Source of the DNA: Eupeodes corollae
Taxonomy: Eukaryota; Arthropoda; Insecta; Diptera; Syrphidae
Direction: 5' to 3'
Assembly (NCBI RefSeq): GCF_945859685.1
Contig: NC_079147.1
Location: 253,136,572 to 253,200,571 of the forward strand
Length of the DNA stretch: 64,000 bases
Numbering within the stretch: the first letter of the stretch is position 1; every line of letters begins with the position of its first letter. Below, in pieces: positions 32,247 to 43,924 of the stretch. The notes under the pieces are model-generated. The model made no database searches. It saw only the letters and a program-made list of their open reading frames with translations, and was not told the origin of the DNA. The position numbers were made by a program, and so were the translations under genes.

Positions 32247-34806
32247 TCAAATGGTAGACATGTGCATTCAAAAGGACACAAGCGTCCATTGGATTTTCTC
32301 AAACCCCACCCCTGTCTATCAACTTCTACTCTCACCTATCCCCGTGGTGAACATCGGGCGCCTAGTACCACAACTGGAGATTGGGTTCCAACCCCAGTGA
32401 AAAGTTATTGGGAGCTGTAAACGAGAGAGGGAGGATAGGTGTTTCCACTAAGGCACCTCTCCTTATCCAGACTGCAGCGGATGAATTCTCGAGATGGAAT
32501 CAACGGTGGCGTCTACAGTTCCAGATTGAACTACTAAGTGAAAACCTTATAGTGCTTCTTTGAATATTCGGATCCCAGGACTATAAGGAGCGGTTTTATC
32601 CAGCTCCCCATCCTTGGAGTTATAATTATGATCTGGCCCTCCAGGTTGGTAGTTATGCCGTCGGGATGACTTCCTGGCCTCGTAAAAACTTCATAGTTGC
32701 GAAGCACTAACAAGCCTCGGATATGGACGGATTTACTGTTGACAACCTACGCAAACGAAATAAGGACAACGAACTTCAGATCTGTACGTGGAATGTTAGG
32801 TCCCTTAACAGACCACGTGCGGCCGAAGAATTAGCGGAGGCCATAGACCGATATAAAGCAGATATCACCGCCATCCAGGAAATACGATGGGATGGGCCCG
32901 TCAAAAAGAGGATGATATTTACAATGGTGATTGCTACCACGAAAGCCAACAGCTCTTATTTGGATGCGTCTTCGTCATTGGAGCCAGACTTAGGCAAGAA
33001 GACTTGAGCTATTGGTGCATCAATGAGCGTCTCATGACCATACGCATCAAGGCTAAATTCGGCAACATTAGCCTTATATGCGCTTACGTCCCCACAGAAG
33101 AGAAAGACGATAACACCAAAGATATGTTCTTCGAGCTCCTAGACAAAACTTATGAGCAGTGTCCTAGCTACGATATTAAAACTGTCCTGGGCGATTTTAA
33201 TGCCAAGATAGGAAGGGAAGACATCTTTCGTGGAATAATTGGGCAGAACAGCCTGCACGACAACACTTCCGACAACGGATTCAGGCTCATAGATTTTGCT
33301 GCGGGGCCAAAAACAACAGGCTCGCAAAGCGGCGCTGCATAACAGACGGGAGCTGCTCATGACCTCTATGAGCAGAAGAGGCGAGAGGAACACCGACTTC
33401 TCAGAAGGAAAAAGAGAGGGCATGAGAAGCGTGCGGTCGAGGATGTTGAGAGGTATAAAAGCAGGAATGAAGTTCGAAAGTTTTATGAACAGGTGAAACG
33501 AAATTCACAGGTACATAAACCTAGAACCGAAGGCTGCAAAGACGAAAGTGGAAACATCATAGTGGAACCGCAGTCAATGCTGAGGATATGGAAGGACCAC
33601 TTCTGCAGACTGTATAACGGCGACGAACAACTGAATTCCGCTGTCAGGCAGGATGATCCATTCAATATAGACGACGAAAGCCAACAATCCCGTCCTCCCG
33701 ACTTTGACGAAGTAAAGAGTGCCATATCTAAGCTGAAGTCTAAGAAAGCCGCTGGAGCGGATGGCTTGAATGCCGAGCTCTTAAAAGCAGCTGGAGATAA
33801 GTTGGTTAGGAGCATGCACCAACTATCTTATCTCAGTATTTTTTGCCCGACCCTGAAAAAAGGAGACCCTCTAAATTGCACCAACTATAGAGGAATCAGT
33901 CTACTTAACATCGCCTATAAAATCTTCTCGTCTAAAGCCCATCGTCAACAACCTGATATATCATTATCAGTGTGGTTTTAGACCAGGAAAGTCCACAGGC
34001 GATCAAATATTCACATTACGGCAGATCCTGGAAAAGACCCAAGAACACCAAATCGACACCCACCATCATTTCATCGATTTCAAACTCGTCCGTTTGTGCA
34101 GGATGACTATTGAGAATTCACGCTGCTCCATAAAGATTGGAAACAACTTAACAGAACCTTACAATGTCAAAAAAGGTTTTAGACAAGGTGATGCGCTGTC
34201 ATGCAATTTTTTTAACATCGTGCTTGAAAGAATAGTGCCGAGCTCACACGTCAACACTAGAGGCACTATCTTTCAAAAGTCTGTCCAATTACTGGCATAT
34301 GCTAATGACATTGACATAATCGGAAGAACTCAGCGTGATATCAATGAGGCTTATTATCCCCGTCCTGCTATAAGGTGCAGAAGCATGGACTATGATAAAA
34401 GCGGATGAAAGCACCTTGGATCGCTTCAAAAGAAAAGTTCTTCGTGTGATTTACGGTTCCGTATGCATTGAAGGGGAGTGGAGGAGAAGATGGAACGACG
34501 AGCTGTACGGGGTGTACAGCGACGTAGACTTAACCAGAAGGGTAAAAGTCCAACGACTAAGATATCTGGATCACGTAGAGCGCATGGCAACCAATTCTCC
34601 GGGCCGGAAAGTCTTCGAATCCACTTCCACATTACAGCGCAGTAGAGGAAGACCGTGGATCAGGTGGCGCGCACAAGTGGAAGGTGACCTCACCAACTTG
34701 GAACGCGAAACTGGAGACATCTAACTAGGGACCGAGCTAGATGGAGAAGTTTGTTGGGTGAGGCCCTAGTTCACACAGGACTGTAGTGCCACCTTAGGTA
34801 AGTAAG
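32247..34806 (+). pseudogene. RTE-1 non-LTR retrotransposon, copy A4 with internal deletions
   Basis: It has both ends: a 5' UTR beginning near CAAATGGTAGACATGTGC, a first Met at 32666, and a 3' end with GAGGCCCTAGTTCACACAGG plus a GGTAAGTAAGTGAGTATTG tail. The endonuclease keeps QICTWNVRSLN near 32780, ADITAIQEIRW and GDFNAKIGREDIF. Deletions remove the EN-RT linker near 33303, a piece near 33830, the AYDSIY segment near 34086 and ~350 bp near 34350. The YADD box is changed to YAND (LLAYANDIDIIGR near 34300). The C-terminus (KADESTLDRFKRKVLRVIYG) is readable. It shares the endonuclease frame break of the copy at 26.5-29.9 kb. Confidence 0.87.
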
Positions 34807-34867
34807 TGAGTATTGTTGGCGTATGACCATAGTAATTTGCAGTTTGAACCTCTAAGTCTCTGATAAT

Positions 34868-34993
34868 ACTTAGCCAGTTTCCTCTGCTTTTAGCTTTTCA
34901 TATTCGTTTTCAGACTCCCATCCCTCTTCTTCGGATGTGGAACTGCAACTACAAAATATGATAAGTTCATTAAATTCCGACTGAAACAGCATT
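34868..34993 (-). other. Small acidic open frame, possible terminal exon
   Basis: A minus-strand frame of about 40 residues starts MLFQSEFNELIIFCSC and ends STSEEEGWESENEYEKLKAE plus four residues and a stop. A TTTTGTAG acceptor-like site sits just before the acidic part, so the last ~27 residues could be a terminal exon of a host or transposon gene. I know no family for it. Chance is possible. Confidence 0.25.
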
Positions 34994-35099
34994 GTGTTGC
35001 AATTTATTTTGCCGAATATTAAAAAAAATGAAATTAAACGAAAATAAAATTAAACAAATCAACCGCGAAGAAAAACAAGAACCGAATTAAAAGAATTAT

Positions 35100-35230
35100 A
35101 TCGAGCTGTCAAACGACAGCGGCGAATAAGCGACGAGGCAAAAATTGCAACAGGCAGCAATTTAAGTGCTGCCACCACGACGAGCTCAGAAAGGGGTGGG
35201 TTCAGCAATTAACAATCAATCGATGAATCG
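35100..35230 (+). repeat. Dispersed repeat R, right copy
   Basis: The sequence CAGCAATTTAAGTGCTGCC and GGGGTGGGTTCAG parallels the copy at 26290-26440. An 8-9-bp ATCGATGAATCGAT inverted motif follows at 35219-35233. Confidence 0.45.
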
Positions 35231-38200
35231 ATTGATAAAGTTGCGTATGGATATGATATCACGTTGATATCAAAATTATTGTTTGATTAAAAATTTGCCA
35301 CAGGGGCGTTCTTACGTTAAGTAAGAAAAGGGGCGCCAGCAATTTTTTTTTCTGAAATAAAAAAGAAGGAAATTGCAAACCTTTAAGAAAAGAAAAAAAA
35401 AAAAACAAACACAACAATAAAACCACTATGGAAACAAAAAGAAAGAACAAAATGGATACCTTTTAAGATATGTTTATTAATTTAAATATGCCTGAGAAAC
35501 CTTGCAAAAAGCAGGATGAAAACTCAGGATCTTTTCAAACAATTAAACAAAAGATTTCATAAATTATGGACCGTTAAGGCCTAAATTCCCATCAATAAAT
35601 TGGGGATTAAAAAAGAATAAAAAAATGAATTGTCAAAACGATTTTACACAGAACCAAAAAAATTTGTACTTATCTTTTTTTTTGAAAATCCCAAACTAGC
35701 AACTTATTCTCAACTAACTTCCTTTTCCTTCTTTATTTTTCCTCAGTCCCGACACTTTTTTTTGTAATTTTTCTCAATCTTTTTTTTCACACTCTTTGTT
35801 CGAATTTCTCAAATTATTTTTTTATCTTCACTCCTTGAAAGTTTGACAAGAATTGACGTCCAGATCTCAAAATCTGTCCTATCTCTTCTTTACCTCTCCC
35901 GCCATTTTAGCTTTCAGCCAATATGGAGTGGCGGATTTCAATCACATCATCAACAGCCAATCGGAGATCGGCATGTTGATCTCAACTTGTGATGAAATTC
36001 TCGCGATCCCGCTTACTCGCTCTTCTCTCACAGCTAAATGCAAGTCATCCTGGAATTCGCCGCCCGCTGGATTCAGTTCCAGGTCACGACGATTCCAGGA
36101 GCTGCATTCAGCCCACTTTCTACCTTGATATCGAACAATGACTATGAAATTTAAAGTCGAGAAAAATCTGTACTTTAACTTTAAATTTAACTTTATCTTC
36201 AAAACAACCGCGCGAAAGAAAAAAAAGATAATTACAAATTGGTATCTGTTAATTAAACCCCGAACTAAGTTTCCCGAAACTTAATCGTCCAAAAATTTAT
36301 GAAATCTTTTTTTTGTATTACAATTCTTCTTTCAATTTTTGTTTAACATGCTTGACGTTAGAAATGATTAACAACATGAACAAAATAATTAAATTCATTA
36401 ATTAAATTAATAATTAAAGAATATAAATTTACAAAAAAAAGTTTTCTAAAGAGTTAAAGTTGGGCCGTAGGCCATTCTCCACTTGGAGTGACTTCTCATG
36501 AAACTTTACGTCTGGACCAGACCGTCCATCTGGTTTGGTTTCACTTCCATGGAAACCATCCTTATTTGAAACCTGAAACGAGACTTGGTATTTTTTTCCT
36601 CACGAAAATGACAGAGAGAACCATGGTCAGAAGGACTATGGCCGTCCCGCTCTCTCTCATCCTCGTGTAGAAGGAATATGACAGTTGTCAGATCGAAAAT
36701 TGTAAACAAAAAAAAAACAAGTGTGCAAGTGGATGCACAATGCATCATTTTTTTTTTACTTTAATTAAAATTAAATGTTTAAAGAAATTGTTGCGTTCAT
36801 TTATAACGCAACAATTGTACAATGGGGATTAAAAACCACGTGGAATTTATTGTTTCGAAAACCCAATGCTGTTTTGTATCGTTAAAGCGAGATACACCCC
36901 CGAACCCCCACCCACCGAAATAATTTATCTTTTATGAATAGAAACCACTTTTTAATACATACAGAAGAATTTGCAATTGTTTGTGAGTTGACATCTGAAG
37001 AATTCTTTCCCCTCAACTTAAGTTTTCCAATAGTTCATCCAAAAATGAGCTTTTCCGTTTTCGTTACTGAAGGAGGTGACGTTTTTGTTGCTAAGGAGAC
37101 CCAATCAGTAGCTTTTCTAACTATTTAGTAGTTTTGTATATATTTCTGAAATACAGAGTGAGTATAAGACAAAATGGAGGATTCCACATTCGCTAAGCAC
37201 GGCTAAAGAACGAATCTCTGTACCTTAAAACACAACCGGTGTTGCCATATGAACAGTCAATGTCTTTAAAGGCAAACCACTGAATTAAGAATCTTTACTA
37301 TTATTAACTTTGGGTATTAAACTGTTTCTTAAATTTCATGCAGATACTTTATAACGAAGAATTTATTTGAGGTTTGCAGAAACCTTCCTGCAAATTTGTT
37401 GGTCTCAAGGAATTGTATGTCTGTTTATTTCTAACCCAACGAAAAGACTGAAATATTTTTATCCTTTTTTACAAAATATGCATCGAATTATATATATTTC
37501 GTCTATGCACGTATTTGAATTACAAATCATTGAGCTGAAAATCCTTACAATTCTTTAGAATATTATAAAATCATCCTCAAATCAAATATCATCTATCACT
37601 GAGTCTGTGAAATAAATCATGGTATCATAGCAATCACCATGTATCGATTCAATGTAACTTATAAGTTCATATTAAGGATGTGCAAAATATACATCAGGAC
37701 CAGAACATAGGGTCCACAACTCTGGCAAAAGCATTGACAACAGTATCATGCCATTAGACAACAAAAGTCCCCAATGGTCCGTTGACATCAGGGTTGTATG
37801 GGAGGAAAGTAGTATATTCTACTTTATGGATCTATACTATTTGTATCTGTGATAAGCACTATGATGATGGTTATTTTGAAGGCAGATGGGGTAGTGGAAA
37901 TGTAGATATTGAGAAATCTTATATCTCCACTTTAAATTTGGTGTCGAAGAATTTTCGATTTATGAATTTATCACTGACATCCATGAATATTTGAGGTACC
38001 TATGCTATAACCGACCGACGACGATAACGAGGATGACGACGAAAACAACGATCGACTTTCAAGTTCTTCTATGGAGATGTACAGTGCACCCTGGCACTAA
38101 TAAGAGTTATGTTGCTTTTGAGAGTATGCGACTTTGTGTGGTTGGACATCATGATGGTTGCCATGATACAAATTTCTTTCGAGGACAAATTTATGGTTCA

Positions 38201-38582
38201 ATCAAAATAGATGCACTCAAAATCGAAGAAATCTATATTCGAGATTAACGTCTCAGCTGTTCAAAATTTTTGTAGAAAGGGTTTTTCAACCTTTGCACCC
38301 CAAGTGTTCATAGAATTATCAAATTTTGCTTGTACCATTTTAATAGTGCATTTTAACAATTCCAATCCTTTATTGAATCGTAAATTGTTCTATTTTTATT
38401 ATTGACGTAGTTTTTACTGGTTGAATGTCACTTTAAGACATCCAAAGCATAGACTGTCAAATATCGAACTTTTCAAAATGAGACCATAATTAGAAAACAC
38501 TTTACATTAAATTCATATTCATATGTATTTATTTAAATACAAAAAGCTTCTAATGAAAATTGGTATTTCCTAAAATTAACTT
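35231..38582. other. Unassigned stretch
   Basis: I recognise no gene. The segment 35850-36130 is richer in GC and open on both strands (about 90 codons each way), but neither translation resembles a known family. A GGGGCGCC word at 35331 on a T/A-rich background might be a decayed primer-binding site, which I could not support. A 12-bp hairpin lies at 36786-36816. The segment 37780-38250 also has open frames without recognisable motifs. Confidence 0.4.
36786..36816. repeat. Perfect 12-bp inverted repeat
   Basis: AATTGTTGCGTT (36786-36797) and AACGCAACAATT (36805-36816) are exact reverse complements around a 7-nt loop. No further copy was noticed. It may be a cruciform-prone site or a terminal remnant of a small element. 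Confidence 0.7.
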
Positions 38583-41500
38583 ACTTACTACTTACTTCGG
38601 TCCTCAGACCTGTTAAGTCTGTTGGGAAACCCTTAAGGGACATAGGACCTCGATTTCCGGAGATGTGCTTCACTCCTTCCAACTTTTGCTGATTCCGCCT
38701 CGACTGTCCTGCTGCATGTGCTTCTCGGTCGTCCAGCTCTTTTTCCTTCTTGTGTGAGTAAATTCAACAGCACTGCTTGGCCTGCAATCCAGTCGTTACC
38801 TTTTCGAAGCATATGTCGAATCCATTTATCCATGGACATTTACGCCTTCGTGCTATAAAGTCCATAGGTTCTTGGCCTGTCCTTCTATGAAGGACCTCAC
38901 TTAATGTACGGTTTGGCCAGAAAATCCTGAGGATGTTGCGAAGACATCTATTCAAGAAGGCTTGCAGCTTTCTTGTAATGGCTGAAGTAACCTTCTAAGT
39001 TTTTCACACATTATAAAGCACAGTTTCGACATTTGAACGAAACAATCGTAGCTTTGTTCTTAAACTGATAGAGTTATTCCTCCAAAATTTCGACAACATA
39101 CCGAACTCCTCTTTTGCTTTGCCGATGTGACAGATGCTGTCTTGTTCGGTTCCGCCTTCGATGGAGACAATACTTCCAAGGTATTGAAAGCTCTCCACTT
39201 TTTCCACCGGTTGTGACGAAATATTTATTAAAGAGGATGGTCGGGTTCTAAAGGCTGCCCCACAACTTCTGTTTCTGTCTCCACACTTGTTGTCATTTGA
39301 TGGAGATCCATGATCCTATGAGAGAGTAAGCAAACATCAAAGTCCATTGGATACCTCCGCTGCCTGACAAAGCGCAGTACATCGCTTATCACCAACAAAA
39401 ATAATATTGGCGACAGAATACAGACCTGTCTGAATCCGCTACGGATTTCAAAATCATCTGACAACCTATCATCGTGTAGAACGTGACACTTGGATCCATC
39501 ATATGTTGCTTTAATATTAGCAATTAGTTTTTCTGGGATGCCTGTCCTCCGTAAAGCTAACCAGATGTACTCCCTGTTTCGAAGTCGATGAACACCGGGT
39601 GTAGTGATGATCGATATTCAACGCACTGTTCAATAATGATCCGCAGTGTTTTGATATGATCAATACAGAAGAATCCCGCGTGGAATCCTGCTTGTTCGGC
39701 ATCGAGAGTGGCCTCAAGGTGTTCTCTGATGCGTTCCAGTATGACTTTTGCTACTATTTTGGTAACGGCAGGTAGAACGCAAATTCCTCCCCAGTTTCGC
39801 ACTTTATTAGATCTCCTTTCGGTGGTCCAGGCTTCTCTTATGAGTGGATGAAGCAGTTTGCTTGATTACGTTGGCGCTGCTTGTAAAAGCTGTGCGGGAA
39901 TTCCATCAAGTCCTACCGCTTCGTTGTTATTAAGTGCTTTAATTGCGGCAACGATCTCATCTTTACTGGGGTTCGGTGCGGATTCGGTAATTAGTTTATT
40001 CAGGCGCTTCAGAAGGCATCTCGGTTTATAACCTAGGAAAAGTGTTATTTCTACCTTTTGACTTGCTTATCCACCGAACTTATCACAGTAGCAACTACAT
40101 CTTTCACCGGGTATTACTTTAAGCTGTGTGCACCGGTCAGATCGTTGGTTATTCTGTAAACGTTCCTACTGTCGCACTTGTTTGCAGCATGTTTTGCTTC
40201 TTGCGCCAATGCATTGATGTAGTTACGCTAGTCACGGCGCAAACTGCTGCTAACCTTTTTTCTTTTTCATGTGGTACGATTACTCAAGCTCATTTGTTTC
40301 TTCCCCTTGTGCAGAAGTTATTCAAGCCCTAACTATTTGAATTCGTTGATCCTTGCCCAAGATTCTTCTGAAAGCCAAATGATGTTGCTTCCTCTTTCCG
40401 ACCGACTATTCTGTCAGCACCTGAAATGTAAACATTTTTCATGCCATTCCAATGGTGTTTGAAGTCGTCATGTACTGTGCTGCTGATTGTTCTCATTTCG
40501 TGCGAAAAAGATAGTCCTTGAATTGTTAACGGGTCGTGGGATCATTTAGTCTGGCGATGTTGAATTTGGAGGCTCGTGTTATTCCGTTGAATCTTCGAAC
40601 CTAAGGGCATAGATATCATTAAGTGGTGGTCACTGACAAGTCCCATGTCGACGCCTCTTCTGTATCGGACATCCAAGACACTGCTTCTAAGGCCCCAACT
40701 AATAGCGAATTGGTAAATTTGGTTGGAAGACGCTTGCCTGTCCATCGAAACCCAGCTAATTTTATGACAGAGTGTGAGTTCAAACATAGTGCCATCAATG
40801 ACAAGGCTCTCACCGTTATCATTGCAATTTCTGACATCATGAAACACCCATCACATGTTTTAGCCCGTCATTGTTACTGCCAACGTTAGAATTGAGGTCT
40901 CCCATAACCAAAATAATATCTCCACATTGAGTGTTATGGTAGGCGAATCCTAGTTGACTGTAAAAGACTGGAGCTTCGGTAGGTGCGAGCTCCGTGATTC
41001 GGGGACTAGCAATGTATAATGGTGACGGTTCCTAGCTAGCCTAGCTTTCATAAGCCTTTCCCCAAGGGGCTCCCACGAAATAAGCCTTCTGATTGCCGTT
41101 TTTGTGAAGAGTAACCCTACCCCAGCTTATCGAGTGTTTCCTGGATCATGACCAGAGTAAAGCAGTACAAAACAGTGTTACTTGTTGGTGACTTGTATTT
41201 GCCCGATCCCAACCATCGTACTTCGCTTAACTCTAAGCTATCTAGCCTGTTCCGCATACATTCTCTTTCTAATTGGAGGAATCTATCTTTGTGCGGCCCT
41301 TCACTTCCTACTTCCAGAAGTGTCCTCACATTCCAGAAACCAATCTTTTCCCGGGTACAATAGCCAAAAGTCGTCAACGAGTTATCATTAATCATAAAAG
41401 CGGGATGGAGTTCAGTTACGAAGAGTGCTAATCTCCGTAACCTATCCTGAAGAGTCAGGAAACTTTGCCCTTGCAATTTTACCCAAATCATTACCAGAGG
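38583..41500 (-). pseudogene. EN-RT non-LTR retrotransposon D1 (RTE- or CR1-like)
   Basis: Minus strand from 41500: an endonuclease with IGFWNVRTLLEVG and LSEVRWLGSGKYKS near 41170-41340, later VMGDLNSNV-like sequence near 40900 and an MGLVSDHHLMI motif near 40630. The RT follows with KIVAKVILERIREHLEATLD, EQAGFHAGFFCIDHIKTLR, ILSPILFLLVISDVLR and FQYLGSIVSIEGG near 39180. The C-terminal part reads SLRTKLRLFRSNVETVLYNV, CLRNILRIFWPNRTLSEVL and WIRHMLRKGNDWIAGQAV. The 3' end near 38583 carries a TTACTTACTACTTACTTCGG tail on the plus strand. The YADD box is destroyed (FDVCLL). It is a different family from RTE-1 and RTE-2. The clade is uncertain. Confidence 0.78.
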
Positions 41501-43924
41501 GCCACCACGAGGAGGTAAAGCAAGATTTTATACAAGGCAAGATAGTTGCATTGCTGGCCTAAACCAAGTGTTAGGCAATCACCAATTACCCGATCTGCCA
41601 CGCCATAATTGAAGTATACGAAATTTTGCTATAAAAATTAAACACACTCCTCAAAATAATTGTGTGCAAGCTTCTAAAAAAATAAACACAACATCCGTAA
41701 AAAAACAAGACCCTCGATACAATAAATATAATGTTAGTCTTAATCAAAAAGGAGTTAGGTAAAAGTTTAAATTCAACCTCATTTTAGACTCCACCTTGTG
41801 CTTATGCGTCTATACTCCTGTACAAAAACCTACATGTTCATAATCCAAAGTCCTTTTAAAATCCCAAAAAATCCATAAACATTATCCCCAAACAACCTTA
41901 CAAAAAGAATGTCGTCGTATAATAAACAAAAATTATATTCCCTTATAAAAAATAATTTAAAAAAAAGCAAACTTTTTGTCCTCCAGAGAATTATGGAAGA
42001 GAGAAGCACCCATTTAATTTCCATTTTCATTCCCTGACGTCTATTACATTCCGTTTGAAATATTTTTATTGCTCATTTTGTTTTTCTTGTAAGCCGTTAA
42101 TAATACCGAAAATACCAACTTTATAATATATATGTATTTTTGGACTTATTTTATTGCTGAGTGGAGCTTTAGAAGGAGGCCATAACCCCATCTTTTGGGA
42201 CATCCGATTCGGCGGCGGTGTCAGTAGGTGTATCTCTCCGTTCTGCTTAATCAACCGTTTTGAAACGGTTTTTTTTTTCTTTTTTGAATGTTGTCTGCCT
42301 GTTTCTAATTAGGGAACGGAAAAGAAAAAGTTTCTCCATTGAAAAAGTTTAATGACTGCAAAATATTTTATGTTTCTTACAAATTTTGTTGTTGTTGTTG
42401 TCGTTGTCTGTGGAGTCGTGTTTTCGAGCGGAAAATCAAAAAAAAAATGGAAAACTTGAACAAATTAAGTCACAACAAAAGAAGTTTTTTTTTTTGTTAT
42501 TTTTTGGGAATTTTCAAAAAGTTATCAACCATGAATTTTTGCGTTGGCTAAAAATGAGCCACTGGGCACGATATAAAATTTATTATCTAGAAAGGAGGCT
42601 AAAATATGTTTATGGCTACTGTTGTTGTTGTTTTTGTTTGGATATCATAAAGAATATTATATGAAGCCCCCAAGGGGAAGAACTCATTCGAAAATATTTG
42701 TCATTTTTTTCTGTCGATAATCATTGGATTTGAAAACTACTATCAATGAAATTGGGAAGGATTTAACGATTAGGTAAGCTTATTGAATTTTTGGGAAAAT
42801 AGGATTTTGAGATTATCGTTTAATGTTCTTAAAAAGAAGATGTTTTCAGCAAAGATTGACTTCGGTGGCTTTTATGGAGGATTTTCTTTTGGTTTTCGTG
42901 GAAAATACTCGTAAACGGCAGACTGTATGGTTTTTTTTGTCTCAGTGATATTTTTAAAAAGGTTCCAAGGTTCCAATAAAATTTAACATAGACACTTCTA
43001 GTTTTTGAAACTTTATAATCATTTATTGATTTTGAAATTGAAAAAGGGCCAAATACAAGTTTCTTTTTAAAAATGCAGAAAAGTTCAAACAAATCCATTA
43101 AATTTGAAACAATAATTCTGTCGTTCTTCAATGGCTTCATAGTCTGTCAGGTCAATTCTCTTTTTGGCCTCTTGATGGTTTTGTTTTGAGATTTAGCTAA
43201 CGCTTACTTTTTGTCTTCGTAGCGATATGGAACGATATGGAACTAACTCCCTGCCAATATTTCGATTGAGAAATAGGTGTCAGTGTCAAAATAACCACTG
43301 ATTTAAAAAGAAACCACTAGATGGCGTCATTAAAGAAGCTCAATAATTGTGGCCCAATCATAACAATGTTAATTGTGAGTCACACCTTAACTTCAAGTTT
43401 CTTGACCGCAACTTTGTTTAAAATGTCTTTGTTTCAGTTTTTTTCTTAATCAACTTTGCAGAGGTGCAATTGAGCAGAGCTTTTAGATTGCCCGAGCGTT
43501 CTATGAACTTCTAATCAAAATGTATGGTGATTTTTTAAGGCATATTTTCGAATCAATAAAATGCAAATTACAGCGTTAGGATCAAATAAGAACCCACGAA
43601 TGATTTTGACTGTGACTGTTTGATACGATCTAATGGGCTTGCGACATCATCTTCTTAGAAAATCAAAAGCGGATTCCGGTTAAGGAGGGTCGTATGGGTC
43701 ATGAACGCTCCCTGGGAGATTAGTTTTTATTTATTTTTGTAGAACTTTCATAGAATACAAAACTTATCGCGTAGCGTAATAGATATGACCCCCCCATACT
43801 AATCCAATCGCGCAGCACAAATTTTTCAAGTTTTGACCAATAAACGAACCAAAAGAGGTCATATAAGCTATTAAGCTTATACTGATTAGTTGAATAAGTA
43901 AAGGTATCATCTAATGATATAATT
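41501..43924. other. Unassigned AT-rich stretch
   Basis: The first ~120 bases may be the 5' UTR of the element at 38.6-41.5 kb. Beyond that I see GTT microsatellites at 42386-42406 and 42620-42633, a short hairpin with T-run at 42253-42278, and many A/T tracts, but no gene that I can support. Confidence 0.4.
42253..42278 (+). repeat. 8-bp hairpin followed by T-run
   Basis: AACCGTTT pairs with AAACGGTT around a TG loop and is followed by eight or more T. The layout looks like a terminator, but in an animal genome a T-run of this kind would matter only for RNA polymerase III, and no Pol III gene is seen upstream. Probably chance. Confidence 0.4.

Noticed and set aside
35325..35350. GGGGCGCC word as a possible retroviral-type primer-binding site
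   Set aside because: No LTR pair, TG...CA ends or pol sequence could be found around it.
35850..36202. Overlapping ~90-codon frames on both strands in GC-richer DNA
   Set aside because: Neither translation resembles a known domain, and there are no flanking splice signals that I trust.
42253..42278. Hairpin plus T-run as an intrinsic terminator
   Set aside because: Intrinsic terminators of this type are bacterial; the surroundings are animal DNA without an adjacent Pol III gene.
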